64,000 bases of DNA from Pagrus major (lineage: Eukaryota; Chordata; Actinopteri; Spariformes; Sparidae), in the NCBI RefSeq assembly GCF_040436345.1, contig NC_133223.1:20857613-20921612 (forward strand), read 5' to 3'. The stretch's first letter is position 1. Every line of letters starts with the position of its first letter. Below, piece after piece: positions 34,746-48,152 of the stretch. Under the pieces are notes generated by a model. It did no database searches, was not told the origin of the DNA, and was given only the letters and a program-made list of their open reading frames with translations. Position numbers and translations under genes: made by a program.

Positions 34746-35869
34746 TTTTTCCCACCTAGATTTAGTTTTTAAAAGGGGTAGAAAGTGTCTTGTTAAAGTT
34801 ATACTTCAAAACACTTATACAGAGGAATGAATAAGTGTATCTAAAGATTAGGGGACTCCTCATATACCTCTGCTGTTATAACATGTAAAACACTTATAAT
34901 ACCTTCTATACATTAGTTAATTTTCTAAGATTTCCTGAAAACACAACGGTACCATTTTCATATATTTTTTTTAACTCAAGCGTGTCGGTGCAGCTGTGAA
35001 AATTAGGTTTCTTAAAACACAAGAAGAGCTGAGGGACTCTGGCGAAGGCCCAGGCACAGTAATTATGCTCTCCTCCTCTGAGAGACACGAAAGGAGGTCT
35101 TGCTAATGTAATCTCAATTTTATCTTCTTTGGAGGGCGGGAGGCAGGGTGGGAGATGGAATAAAAGGGAGAGAAACAGAAGGAGGGAGTTAAGAGAAAGA
35201 GCATCGACTAGAGGAAATGGAAAGACTGCCATTTCAGACTCACAATAAAGGCAGGATAATATCAATCCCCAGTTAGCGGTGATGTCTTCTTATTCCCTTG
35301 TCTCTGTCGCAGCCTACATTTATATTAAAGTCACTGAAGCGGTTCTCCTCACTGCACAATGACTTATGGAGAGAGCATCAGATATACTAAATATACCTCA
35401 CCCCCTTGAGTCTGTTCTAGCTTAAATGTTACAATACTTTTACACCAGTGGCACTGAGCTGACAGTCTCTTCTGCAGTGACTTGCAGAAAAGCAGTGACT
35501 TATGGATCTTATGGCACATAGAATAAACTAAAGGAAGCCTGCAACTGTTTGTAGCTGAAGCCAGAGTGTGATTTGCAGTGTCGCATCTTTTTTGTACAGC
35601 GTGTTTAATGCTGAGGAAGGATGCTGAAGTACAAGACGGATTATCTTTGCCAAAAATTTTAATTAGCGTGAAATGTGAAAATAATGAAAGTTGCTTCCTA
35701 AAACTTTGGGGATTACCGAATCTTGGAAACATGACTTTGAGGGACAGGACCTTGGACTTGTCTGGGACACAGTTTGGATTGATATTTATCTCATGAAAAG
35801 AAAACAGCACATCAGCTCATTCACTGTGAGTTTGTGCATACATTTACAGGCCACACCATACAGACGCAG

Positions 35870-36030
35870 TAAGTTATTTCCTGTTTTATTTTGTTGTTAT
35901 ATCCTTTTGTGTCTTCTTGTCACTTTCTACTTCATGCTCACCTGTGTTCCCAGTGTTCTGTTTCCCTCTGTTTTCCTCCTCTCGTTAGTGTAGTTTGTAT
36001 TTAAATCTGTGTTGTTCCCTCACTCTTTGT
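35870..36030 (+). mobile_element. TGTCATGG-family repeat, + orientation fragment
   Basis: It contains TTTCCTGTTTTATTTTGTTG, CACCTGTGTTCCCAG and GTATTTAAATCTGTG blocks typical of the family's interior. The termini are missing. Confidence 0.45.
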
Positions 36031-36177
36031 TGGAATGCCCCTCTGTATCTAATCTTTGGTCTAAGCTGACTAAGTGTCTTGAAAATATCCTGGAATTCCC
36101 ATTTCCAAAGCAGCCCACCTTATTTTTATTCAGTGATGACTCCACCTCAGTGATAACAGCAGGTTAACCCTTCAGAT

Positions 36178-36560
36178 AATCATACGACCCCAATTCCATA
36201 AATTTCGGACGCCATTTAAAATATAAGTAAAAGCAGAATGTAATAATAAACGAACTTTGTTTACTGACAATGGTTTTCCTGTGCCCATGTTGTAATATTT
36301 TCACGCAAGAGACTACAGGCTGGAAGATCAGTTGCATAACCTTAATTAAAAATAAACAGGAACAGGTTTGACTGAACAGCAGGATCGAGGGACACCACAG
36401 ATTACTCGACAAAGACAGAAATAAAGACTGGACTAAAATACAAACTAAACTAATGAGGGGGTGAGGTGTAGGTGGAGAGAGGCGGAGAAACACACACACA
36501 TTTGTAACCATAAAATAATGGTTGAATTATTTTAGGGATATTGAGCAGTAGTTCATAAAT
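36178..36560. mobile_element. CCCAATTCC...GGGGCAT repeat, decayed copy
   Basis: Related in layout to the element at 47026-47434. Shared blocks include GCAGAATG(T/C)AAT, TTTGTTTACTGACA and AGTAGTTCATAAATT. Confidence 0.5.
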
Positions 36561-37560
36561 TGGGGCATCTACTATGTTTGTAACCCACTTTTTCTTGCAT
36601 TGATATAATGTGTATATAGTATGTATATAGTTTGTGTTAAATGCTGTTTATATTTATAAGAATTCTTGTCTGTGGGACCTTGTGTACAACAGTTTTCATG
36701 TGACAAGTTCAATAAAAAGTTGATTACAAAAAAGAAAGAAAGTGGCCTTGTGTGAGTAAACTTTCTGGACTTGATCAAGAACGCAGATTAAATGTTTATG
36801 TTTGTGTGTGTTTCTGCATGTGAATTTGTGTAGGAGCGCGGTCAGGGTCCTCACATCCATGTCACACACTCTATGGAATCTGTGATCTTTGTTTTGGTTA
36901 TCTGTGTTTCTTTAAGTATATTTTCACAAGTGTGTTGTGTGTATATTATTTTATCATATAAATCCAAAGCAAAACAATCTGCTGTTGGCGATGCATATGA
37001 GATCCTTTCCACATTGCGTGCAAAAGAACCGTTTTAATCCCCGAAACAAAAACACTGATGCCATCAAAACAGAAAACACTCACGCTCAGTTCATGACTGC
37101 AGACACTTTTAGTGCGCCCCAAGTTGTTTCTGACTCTCTGTTCGCAGAGCCGCACTGAAGAGCCGCGCGTTCCCCTGTGTGATGTGACGTACTCAGACTC
37201 AGATGTTCAAAGGTTTTCAGCTACATTTGATAAACACTTTCATTTCAGATGCATTTGCCAATAAGAACTGAAGGAAACATGAAAGCAGAAATGACACCAG
37301 CACGAAGCCATTAAAATGATTTGTGTAGCACAAACTATTAGATACAAGAAATGCACGTACACAACAGCATTTAAACAGCAACGCATGTACACAAACGTTG
37401 CTTTGTGAATTTTTAAGTAGCCTGGCGCCATGTTGTGACCTGATGATCTCTGTAAATTTTGTGTAACCAGTATAACATCCAAGTGTCTCTGTGAGCTGCA
37501 GGTCACAGTGTCTGACACAGGAGGCTTTCGGCTGCATTTTTTAGTTGTCCGTCTCACAGG

Positions 37561-37670
37561 CAGTGTTGGGTAGCATTACTTTTGGAATTAACTTGTTACG
37601 TTACAGCATTACCTCCTGAGAAAAGTTACTCGTTAGAGTAATTTTCCGTCACCCAAAATAAAAACCCCTC
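37561..37670. mobile_element. CAGTGTTGGGTAG repeat end
   Basis: It begins CAGTGTTGGGTAGCATTACT, the start of a family common in fish. The other end was not found, so it is likely a fragment. Confidence 0.4.
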
Positions 37671-39113
37671 TGTGATTCCTTGCGCGTGTTGCTGCTTATG
37701 TTGTCCAGAGGATGCTTGTCTTCTTTGAAATTAATCAATTCTACCGACATTGATTAGCATATTCTTAGTTCCCATTCACAGCTAATTGTTTTTGTTTGAT
37801 TACAAAACATAAAAATGGAGTCGGTGCAGGGGTACCTACAGCTTAACAAGTTCATAAATAGTTTTTTTCAATTTAACTGCATCTGAAGTAGATGACCATA
37901 AACAGAAACGAAGGATACATTACCTGACAGGTAGCAGCTGTCCAGATTTTTGGCCGCTAACGAATAGACAGCTAACTTAACCGAGACATACAGCTTAAGC
38001 AGCTGCCTCTATAAAAACAAGAAAACACAGGCTCCTACAGCAAACAGTCATCTTGAACTTGCAACTAATGAACCAGAGGCCATCCTCTCTGCTCTGGCCA
38101 TCTTGCTTGCGAAATTACACCTGCACACTGACACAACAGAACTGCACTTACACATCCAAAGGTGGCCGCGTGGTTAAATAACTCTATATTTGCTCCTGTT
38201 TATGCTACAAATTTCAGCGCTCCGCATGACAGCTTATGCTTTCAAACAGGCCAAGCGATGAAAAACACTTGAAGAAAAGAAAGAGGCAAAGAGAGCTGCC
38301 TCGAACAAAAAGAAAGGAGTCGTGTAAGTGTGACATACGTAGAGACGAGGGAGGGGATTGTTAGTTACAACGACTACAACGCTTAAAACAGCTTTACACT
38401 GTGTAGTTTTGGGGAAGAAATTTTAATCAGACGAGACATTGATTGATCTTAATTGATTGAGCTTCATGTTTAAACAAACTAAATGAACAAACTCTCGTAT
38501 TTTACAAACTCTTGTAAACCACATAGTGCCCCTTTAAGGGATCACCAAAAGGTAATAGAATTCATCCTGAAGGAAACATGAATGTCTATCCAACAGCTGT
38601 CGAGACAATTCAAGAGATACTATGAATGTCAAGGTCATGCTGGCACTAGAGGAAAAGTCAAGGATCATTAAAGTCAGTAGGATTGATCATCAAGGGACCA
38701 TAAATGTGTGTAAAATTCCAATGACAATCAAATAAAACCAAATGAAACTGAATAAAATTCCCTGAAACTCCTCAGTCTGGGCTCTCCACCACTGTAGCAG
38801 GGCTGGAAAACCCTGAAAAGAAATACAAAAAAACACACTTTGGATCAGTACTAGAGCTGCAAACAACACTGTTTACCACATTAATGTGAAAATCTTGCCC
38901 ACTGCGCTGTGCAAGTCGAAGACATGATCAGATCAATGTGTCTTTGTGCACAGATGTGTGAGTGTGTGTTTGCTCATGCGTGAATTTGAGCAAGTGTGAG
39001 TGTGTGCTTAATACGTAAGTGTGAGGATGAATTCAAGCATGCTTTAGTACGTGTGTGCATGTCACTCTGTGATTGTGTGCATGGGGAGATTAATCTGGGC
39101 ACATCAACATTTG

Positions 39114-39114
<1 letters not shown>

Positions 39115-39154
<40 letters not shown>

Positions 39155-39172
39155 TGTGTATGTGTGTGTGTG
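39115..39172. repeat. (TG)n microsatellite
   Basis: A TG run with two single-base interruptions. A second run is at 39281-39308. Confidence 0.9.
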
Positions 39173-39276
39173 GCAGGGTAAAGGGAGTGCAAACAGTGCC
39201 ATCAGAGATTTAACAGGAGAGGCTTTTGAGTCAGCAGTCCTGAGGGGTACTGACTCAACTCACGACTGGTGGGTGG

Positions 39277-39308
<32 letters not shown>

Positions 39309-41113
39309 GTGTTTATGTGTGTGTGTGTGCAATCAGTGTGATGTCATGTGTGAAAGAGCCACATGTTTGTGTTCAGCATGTGAGTACGGGGAAAGGGCAA
39401 AGGATGATGTTTACGATCATGGTGTGCAAGTGAACGTGTTAAGTGACCGTCAGAATTTCTCATCTTGCCCTCTCCAAACACACCGTAAACCATTACCTTC
39501 ATCTGACTTATATAAATACAACTTCAATTCAGATGATTATATACAGGCCTGATGTGAACCATATGTAATCAGAGGGGTTCAACTCATTAGTACGATGCTG
39601 CCAAACTTTAATCATGAGCTAATCCTCTTCTCAAATTCAAACTAACCTAAAGGAAATGTGTATTATGTTGCTGTCATGTTGATGATGCTTTTTCAGGTCA
39701 TCTCAGAAATAGCTGCGCTTCTTGAAGAACAAAATAACCTCAGCTAGGGCATCTCACGCAGAGATTAAGGACAGATGAGAACAAAAGGAAGAATTGACGT
39801 AAGAAAGGATCACTGAACAGAAGAAGGACAAGAAAGTGAAAAAGAGGAAGGGGGATGAGAGTGGGGATAAGGACAGCAAGACCCAAAAAAGAGTGAAAAG
39901 GAGGAGAGAGGAGTGGAAATATCCCCTGAAGCACTCGGCTCATATTTAGACAGACAGACAAACAGAGGAGTCAGCCTGCCAACTCAACTTACCAAAGTGA
40001 TTCAGATTCACTGGCTGCTGCCGACTTCAATATGCTGGGCAGATCAAGCGTTCCTAAACATTTCAAGTTGGGAAAATTCAAAACGTATACTCTGGCCTTA
40101 GGATCCACTGTGACACAGTTATCTTGTCATCTGGACGATGACCAGAGTGCACCCTTTAACCTCTGACCACCAACACCAACACTCGCTTCTTCTGTTTGTT
40201 AGTGGAGATCTGAGACTGGAAATTAAACCACAAGAAGCACAGCAGTGTATGTGGGACAAGTTATTATGATGCGTCCATTGTAATAATGAGATACTATTAT
40301 GCCTACAGTGAGAAACAAAAAGAGCATGATGGATTTTTTTTTTTTTTCTGAGTTATGTCACACTTCTTAGTTGCAACACAACTGAAAAGAGCTCTGTTGT
40401 TCAAAATATTCCCCAGGCTGCTTCTGCAATCTGTTGTTGTGACAAGTGACAATGGCACAAAAAGGCCTTCCCTCTCCTCCAGTCTTGTGGTTGTCTGCGT
40501 TGCAAAGATCATCAGTTCCTTTCAGGTGAAAAAATGAAACATGAAATAAAAAAGCGATTGATTCATGCATTTTCCTTATAGTTTGAGTGAGGCAATAAAG
40601 GGAGTGGGATTGTCTGCACAGGTGATATATATATATAAAAAACTTCAAACCTCAAACTTCTGAGTAACTTTATTGAGTGATGCTGGGACTTTGTGAGAGG
40701 TGAGAAACAAAGATTAAAAAGCTGGAAAGGAAACTCAAACTGCCAGGTCTCTCCCAGGACCAGTCAAATGACATGTAATATCATGGTTATTTTCTACCAG
40801 AAAAGGGGGTTTGCAAACACATTTACTTAATGCCACCATATCTCATATACTGTAAACCCCATCCTTGCAATGAGGAAAGATTCATGTGCTTTGAATAAAC
40901 TCAAACCTGTTAAATTTCTTACAATATAAAGGTTTTTTTAAAAACATTGTATCAAATACATGGACATTCCCCCCAGAAATGTAATATATGACATACATGC
41001 CCCTAGATTGAGAGTGAGATATAGGTTTTATAACATAAAAAATGTCTATATGTTGAATTTGTATATGGTATTATATTCTTTGGCTATACATGTTAACAAG
41101 ATATGTGTAATTC

Positions 41114-41260
<147 letters not shown>

Positions 41261-43200
41261 AAGAGAGATATATAAGTTTTGAACATATATGAAATATATA
41301 TTGCAGTCATAAGCCAAAGCAAACTGTGCCACCTGTTATGCACTCGTTAGATCATTAGATGTGTTATTCTTTACAAATGTTTCTAATAGATTACGTTTAC
41401 TCTGTGGTAAAAGACATTTTTGCACCATGAGTTAAGTGACTCACACAGTTAGTGACACCCTGCCTGTGTCAGTGTTTTAAAGTTAAATGTTGACCTTGGT
41501 GAGAGTTGCAAGATTTCTTGCCAGAAAAAAGAGACCCAATTCTGCTTACAGCTTCCTGAAGAAAAGCATCTTGATATTTTCCAAATAAACAGCTCACTTA
41601 AAAAGGTATTTATCCAATGATTTTGAAAACAAAATCAGTTCATATTATTGAAATGAATGGAAACTTTTCAGGGTTGTGAGTTCAAATTCTGTTAATGTTT
41701 TTAGCTATTTTAGAAAGTATACTTTAATGTGTTGACTCTAAAAACAAAAGTAAGAGAGGAATTTCTGACTTTTTTCTCCAAGAGAAATAAACTTTTCCTG
41801 TTTCCAGAGATGCTGTTATCTGACATCATGTCAATAAGACTGCACTGCACAGCACTACAGGGCATCATTCTTTGTATGTTTACATTTTTCACATTACTGT
41901 AGACTAAAGAGATTTAGCCTTACATAACTTTGAATGCCAGTCCAACTTAGAATCTAAACTCTTCCAGCCACTCTCCAGTGATGTAGTGAGGCAGGTGTTT
42001 TCAATCAGCTGATCAGAGGTGCAACATGCCTGAGTGTCTCACAGAAAGCAGTGCAGCAGCAGTTTTCCGCTTACTGTGAGTCATTTATTTAAGCACCTTC
42101 TGTGTGTGTGCATTCTTAAAAACATCAGCCTGTCATATTTTACAGGTGGCTTTGTGTCATACAGGACTAAATAACATATAAACAGTTTTATAGTATGTTG
42201 AGGGTTAATTGTTTTCTCCTTGACACAAAGTTTTGGAAGAAAAATGTTCAATGCGCTGCATCAATTTTCCTGTTGTCACTAACGGCTAAATGAGTGAGCA
42301 CTACTGGCACCCTACACCCTGATGAAGTTTATCTAGTTTAAACGAGGGTGACAGATCACTGTGGCACCACCCTTCTGTGTCCGACTATTGGGTTTTAATT
42401 TCTCCACGCTGGCGTCAGAGATATAGCAAGCTGAAGGGTATCATAACTACAAGACTGTAACGGATTATGTCATTTAGGCTCATTGCCCTGATAATACTAT
42501 CTGTTCATTTAACAAAGAGCCCATTTGAATCAGGCCAAGAGGAAGTCAGTCACACATTTTGGCAAGAGAAGGAGGTCCAACATGGGGACACACATACGTA
42601 AAGCTAATGCATGAAAGACACCTGGAAAGCAGGCCCAAGAAAAGTCATGGATATTGTTGAATTGTTTCTTGGCCCGGTCAGTATTCAGTGAACAGTGAGA
42701 ATCCCTCCATGGGTTATGTTTAATGAAGTGCTGGCATATAGCTGCTGACTTGCAGGACACTCTAAACTATAGACCATAGTGGCTTCTTTTCTCTTTGTTC
42801 AGCTTCACACCCTCTGTTGTTTTTATTCTTTCAAACACACACATACAAGCACACACTCTTTAATTTGCAGTCTTTTATTATATCTCTCACACCCACATGC
42901 ACTTACTGCTGTACTGCCTCTCCTGCTCATATGTGCTGCAGCAGACAGGGTAAAACATAAAATTAAAAAACTACGTAACCACTGTGTTTTCATTATTCTT
43001 AACCAAGTGTTTCTTCTTTTAATCATGACCATAATCTGTCCGTAACCTTTACCGAACCACCACATTTGGCTGGTTCACCAAACAATACAAACACAGCTAA
43101 GCAAATAGGCCAATTCAAGTGTATAGTCATGCCATACATCGCTTAGATTCTTGTGATACTATTCGTGCAAACCATTTTGAGATAAGACCACATCAGCAAG

Positions 43201-43257
43201 GTACAATCAACAAACAAACAAGCTGACAAACTAACATGTAGGAACCCACCCACTGGG
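43201..43257 (+). repeat. 57-bp direct repeat, left copy
   Basis: From GTACAATCAAC to CCCACTGGG, identical over all 57 bases to 43814-43870. The flanking sequences differ on both sides. Confidence 0.92.
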
Positions 43258-43813
43258 TTTCCACATCAGCTCAGTCAGTGTTTTACTACCACAGCTGTGC
43301 TGGGGCCATTGCTGAGGGCGGTGACTGTATAGTTGTGACATCACAACCATACAGAAGTCCTGACGGCTTGTTTGAAGGCACCGTTTCTAAATATGGACTC
43401 TCTACACTTCTATGTGGATTGAGCATTTGGATAATTTGGACCAACAAAAGCATTGAATTGATCATGTTGATGAAAGTTCTCATTCTTAGTGCTGTATCGT
43501 AGGCAACTGGACTTGTTTCAGTTTCTTGAAGACGTTTCCCCTCTCATCCAAGAGGTTTCTTCAGTTCTAACTAACTGGAGGAGAGTTGCAGGCTTTTAAA
43601 CTCTGTGTGGGAGTGTCCTTACAGAGTCATTAAGGACACGTGTGAGCTCTGAAATTCGTTGTTAGTCATTGAATTGATCCTACTAATAAGTATTGTCTAT
43701 ATTAGAGGCAAATAGCTTAGTCTTCTGTGCCACCGATTGCTGCCAATAAAACTAAATACATAATAACAGAACACAAAATTTAATACACATTGAGTCACGC
43801 TATTGCACTATGA
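43258..43813. mobile_element. Segment between 57-bp direct repeats, contains dispersed fish repeats
   Basis: 556 bases. It contains a block around 43345-43435 (CTGACGGCTTGTTTGAAGGC) and a block at 43503-43680 (CAACTGGACTTGTTTCAG, ACGTTTCCCCTCTCATCC) that I recognise as dispersed sequences in fish. The flanking perfect repeat suggests insertion with a long target duplication, or a recent local duplication. Confidence 0.55.
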
Positions 43814-43870
43814 GTACAATCAACAAACAAACAAGCTGACAAACTAACATGTAGGAACCCACCCACTGGG
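43814..43870 (+). repeat. 57-bp direct repeat, right copy
   Basis: Identical to 43201-43257; the repeat ends just before CTGTTTCAGG. Confidence 0.92.
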
Positions 43871-44319
43871 CTGTTTCAGGAAACTGCTGAGCCATTTTTT
43901 AAAAGAATGCATGTATATATTCATGACCATCTTTAAAAAAGACTTACGCCTTCAGTAGAATTGAGAGAGGTCAGAGGTCAGGAGTCAGTAAGACTCCAGT
44001 AAGGCCAGTAAGAGATGAAATTGAACACCGAAACAAGACGCACCGCCAAAATGTGATCACATTTTAAAGGTTTTGCAATTGACAACAGTGTCCAGTCGAT
44101 AGGGGCATGAGATGAAAACAAGACAAACTATTTCTTTGTTTACTGTAGTTTGGAGGAATTGTTGTATCACTACTAAACATGCCACACATACACAGACTGG
44201 AGGCACATTCCAACATGTTGTCATTACCAGTCAGAAACAGGTGTGCTTTGAAATCATCTGAGGGGAGAGAGAGAGGGATGACCTACATATGTCTAACGCC
44301 AACAAAAGTATGACCTCAG

Positions 44320-44640
44320 TCCCACCACTCCCTCTTAACTCTATTCTCCTCTCTTTCCTCACTCCTCTCTCCCTGCATCTCTTCGTTCCCCCCTTTTCCC
44401 CTCGCTTTCCGCCCTTTGCCTCCTTTATCTATTCTCACCCACTCCTGGCTGCCCCACCATCGCTCATTACCACCATTTTCCTCCTAACGGAGTGACTCAG
44501 CATTTTCTCTGCCGTCGTCTCCCTCACTCATGTGTTTCTCGCTCAGCCATCACTCTCTCTCTGCAGGCAAGGAGTCACCCCTCTGACACTTCATCTCCCT
44601 CGCTCATTTCCTTTTCAAATTGAAATATGCCTTTTTCTTG
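44320..44640. repeat. Pyrimidine-rich tract 1
   Basis: A C/T-dominated + strand with many CTCTCTCC units. Open frames here are compositional. Confidence 0.5.
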
Positions 44641-45221
44641 CAACACCAAAATGAAAAAAAAAATATTGCTAAAGCATGTTGGGCAGGGGTTGCGGCATGA
44701 ATGTAACTTAGAATGCAAGAAACAAACAAAAAGAAGATTTATGTTAAGTGAACCGGTTTAACAATATAACGTAATTGTAAGCAAGTGTTGAATTTAGTTT
44801 CATTTTGACTCTGGTATTTGGGTTTGTTCCTCCGTCTGTCTTATTGTTGGCAGAACTGACAGTCCGTCTGAATTGTTTTTCTGTGAGACTCCAGGTTTTT
44901 GTGTCTGGACTCTCATGGACAGATTTTGACATCTCGTCATAGTTCCCATCCCATCTGCCACCTGCTGTTTTCAGTTCAGTTCAACATAACTTTTAAAGGG
45001 GCCTTATGTAACAATTTGTATCAATAACAACATATCAACAATATCAACAATAGCTAACGTTATCTTAAAAATGGAGTCCACTGGCATAATCTAACAACCA
45101 GCTTCCATCACAACACAGTGTTGTTCCACAGAGCCCCTGTAGGTTTACCTTCAGTTTTTCTTGTAGATGTGGAAATGCGACTTAGAGCTGAAAGAGGAAA
45201 TTTTTACGTATACAAAAATAG

Positions 45222-45632
45222 TTAGGACCAAAACGCAAGACACTCAGGAGGCAGGCAGGGTGAGGAACAAACAGCAAGCTTTATTAAAACAAAGCTGTAA
45301 ACCAAAATTCAAGCACAAAACGCCGGCAGCAAAAACAGAGGGAGTAGGTAGGGGCAAATCTGAGAATAAATAACTACAAAAATACTAAAGCTAAATAAAG
45401 TACAAACCAAAGAAGCACTGGAAACACAGGCAGGACTGACGTGAGGAAAACAAAACAGACGACCTGACATAGAGTAAGACAGGCTTAGACAGGGACTCAT
45501 TAACAAATGAAACACAGGCGAACAGGAAAAAGGCGGGAAAAGGACAAAGGCAAGAAGTAAAAAGCAAAACAGGAGGAGAGAACTTATAAAATAAAACAGG
45601 AACTAACAAAACCAAAAACTCAAGTCACGACA
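45222..45632 (-). mobile_element. TGTCATGG-family repeat, copy 4
   Basis: Minus orientation. It has the interior AGCAAGCTTTATTAAAAC, CAAACCAAAGAAGCACTGG and ATAAAACAGGAACTAAC blocks, and ends TCACGACA (a variant of CCATGACA). It is closest to copy 1 at 19689, sharing AATAAAGTACAAACCAAAGA. Confidence 0.65.
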
Positions 45633-45642
45633 GAAATGGTTC

Positions 45643-45690
45643 AACTGGGCCTCGAATGTGAATCTCTTCATTCACATTCGGGGCCCAGTT
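45643..45690. repeat. 21-bp hairpin with six-base loop
   Basis: The arms 45643-45663 and 45670-45690 are reverse complements apart from one T/G position that would still pair as G-U in RNA; the loop is CTCTTC. It is a strong isolated stem with no identified parent element. A transposon end or a small structured RNA are both possible. Confidence 0.8.
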
Positions 45691-45829
45691 CTTTTACAGA
45701 TGCCGTCATCTCTTTCTTTCTGATCTCCGGACAGAGCCTTCTCTAACAACCACCTCTCACCCTCTGTCTGTACCTAACACACTGATAAATCACTCATGCT
45801 TCTCGGTCTCTTCTTCCTTCCCTCCCTGT

Positions 45830-46560
45830 AGACTCCCTCATCTGGATAAAAACTAGTACATTTGCTGCAGAGTGGACCCCTCATCTCTCCTGCATTTTTC
45901 CAGGACATCAAAGAAGTGCCTCTGTGCAGTGGAGTCTATATTCTCACTGGATTTCAGCCTCTCTCTCTCTCTGTTTTCCTCTTTTCTTCCCTTCATCTCT
46001 TCCCTCTGTGACTGTTTCCCCCTCCTCTCAGGCTCTCATCATTTCTGTCCCTCCTTGGCCTCGTCATCCCTTTCTCTTTTCAGAGCCAGAGGCTCTCTCT
46101 CCATCCCAAGCTGTCTCTCCTCATCTCTCTCCTCCCTCCTCACATCAATATCCCTCAATCTCTCCTTCTCCCCGTAAACAGAGTGACCCTTCAGTCTGCT
46201 GTCGCCTCTCCGCCTCCAGACTCTCCGCCATCTCTCTCACTCTGCCTCTCCTGTGGGTAAACATGACCCATGCTTCGATCATCCTCTTGTCATTTTGTCA
46301 TTATTATGCCCCCTGAACCCCTCTCCATCTCTCTTCGTGTCCCTTCTCCTCTCTCCTTCGCTCTGTCTCTCTCTCGCTCATCCCTGGGTTCGTCTTACTC
46401 TCCTCTTCTCATCTCTCCCGGTGATGACAAATACTTCTATCAGTCTTCAGCCATCTCTCTAGAACGCCACCTCTCCTTCAGTCTCTCGTGTCATCTCTCT
46501 TTCTCCTTCAAGATGAAATGTCTATCCCTTCTCTCCTTCCCTTGTTTTATTTTTCCTCAA
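45830..46560. repeat. Pyrimidine-rich tract 2
   Basis: About 700 bases of C/T-rich + strand with TCTCTCC-type units and two CAGAGTGACCC blocks (near 46180 and 46561). The open frames are Ser/Leu-rich and look compositional. Confidence 0.5.
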
Positions 46561-47025
46561 CAGAGTGACCCACACGTCTGTGCTACATTACCTAAATTAA
46601 ACGGACACCCAAACATTACACCGATACAGTATGCGCTTTTTGAACATCCCATTCTGAAACTGTGGGCAAGACACTACATCCTCAACTCTTCTGGGAAGGC
46701 ATGAGTGGGGACAGACAAGGTCCTCTCCACCAAAATAGACAAAAACACTTATTTATAGATCTCGCTATGCACACAGAAGTGTAACACTGAAAGAGTCTAC
46801 CTTCAACTATTGCCACAGAGTTGCAACATCGGACCCTATTGTCTACAATATTATTGATGCAGCACCATTAAGATTTCCCTCTGCCTGGAAATAAAAGGCT
46901 GACGGCCCTCAGATCTTTTATTTAATTAGAAGTAGAAACATAAAAGCAGAAATACAACAGCATTACTAAAAGCAGGACGTATTTAGTATGCAGAATTTCT
47001 GAATAATGTCTTGTCTTTAACTACA

Positions 47026-47434
47026 CCCTGATTCCAAAAAACTTGCTGTGTAAAGTATAAAAAAAAACAGAATGCAATCATTTAACAAAACTGTGTTTAC
47101 TGACAGTTTTATGAAATGTTCCTGAGCATAACACAACTTTCCTGAACTTCTGTTGCTCCCGAGGGGATAGCAAATTATCGCATTCTGCTTCATTTATGTT
47201 TTACACAGTGTCCCAGTTGTAGTTACATTTTCAGGTTTAACTGCTGCCAAGAAGACCATCATGGTTCTCCTCTGAGTCTGCATCGATAAAAGAATGGGTG
47301 AAGTATTTTAGGGGTATCGCTCTCACAGAAATATTTTATAGCTGTAGTTCATAAATTAGGGCATCCGAAGAATGAGGGAATGAAAGAACATTCTGTTTAA
47401 CACAGCATCCCAACGTTTTTTTGGAATCGGGGGT
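47026..47434. mobile_element. TIR element with GGAATCGGGG end
   Basis: The left end CCTGATTCCAAAAAACTTG and the right end CAACGTTTTTTTGGAATCGG are inverted repeats about 20 bases long, extended by a TGTGTAAA / TTTAACACA pairing. About 409 bases, non-coding. It resembles a widespread teleost MITE. Confidence 0.7.
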
Positions 47435-47849
47435 TATATTAAATTATAATGAATTATGCATTAATGTGTAAATCATGTTACTGTTGCAGCTGGTCTATTT
47501 TAAATTTAATTTCATAAACTTCCCTCCTATTTGTTGATTATATTTTGTCTTAATTCATCAGAATCTGCAAAGTAACAGGTGACTGAATTAATAAAAAAAA
47601 AGTAGTGGAGTAAAAAAGTATATTTCCTACAAAGTACATGTAAAAAGTAGCACAAAATTTAAATACTTAAGTCAAACACACCTTCCACAAAATTATTTTA
47701 AAAAGTACAGTAACTGGCCCAAACCATGAATACAGTGTGTGTTTAGTGTATTTTTCCAACCCAAAAGCCAGAATAATTGTTGGCAATGTGTATTTCTGCA
47801 ACGTTAAAACTAAAAATGTCTTAATGTTGCTACTTTACATTTGCTTTTG

Positions 47850-48135
47850 TTGAAAGGAGCCAGTTGAGGTGGTTCGGCCATCTGACTAGGCTGCCTACCG
47901 GGCACCTCCCTTTGGAGGTTTTCCAGGCACGACCAACTGGGAGGAGACCCCGGGGCAGACCCAGAACTCGCTGGAGAGATTATACAGTATATCTCATCTG
48001 GCCTGGAAACAGCTCGGGATCTCCCAGGAAGAGCTGGAAAGTATGGCTGGGGAGAGGGAAGTCTGGATTACCCTGCTCGGCCTGCTGCCACCGCGACCCG
48101 ACCCCGGATAGTCAGATGACGATGGATGGATGGAT
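47850..48135 (+). mobile_element. 5'-truncated LINE end, Rex3/RTE-like
   Basis: It encodes the typical C-terminal end of a fish non-LTR retrotransposon ORF (RWFGHLTRLP, PTGRRPRGRPRTRWRDY, then a decayed frame). The non-coding end finishes CGACCCGACCCCGGATAG and a short GATG(GATG)n tail at 48118-48135. The GATG tail is what I know for Rex3 of the RTE clade; no reverse transcriptase domain is present here. Confidence 0.8.
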
Positions 48136-48152
48136 AACACTGTGCTTCTGCT

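Noticed and set aside
35364..35810. 148-codon minus-strand open frame
   Set aside because: No recognisable motif and no splice partners; treated as chance.
45872..46704. Overlapping Ser/Leu-rich open frames of 100-144 codons
   Set aside because: They result from the pyrimidine-rich tract, which suppresses stop codons; no domains.
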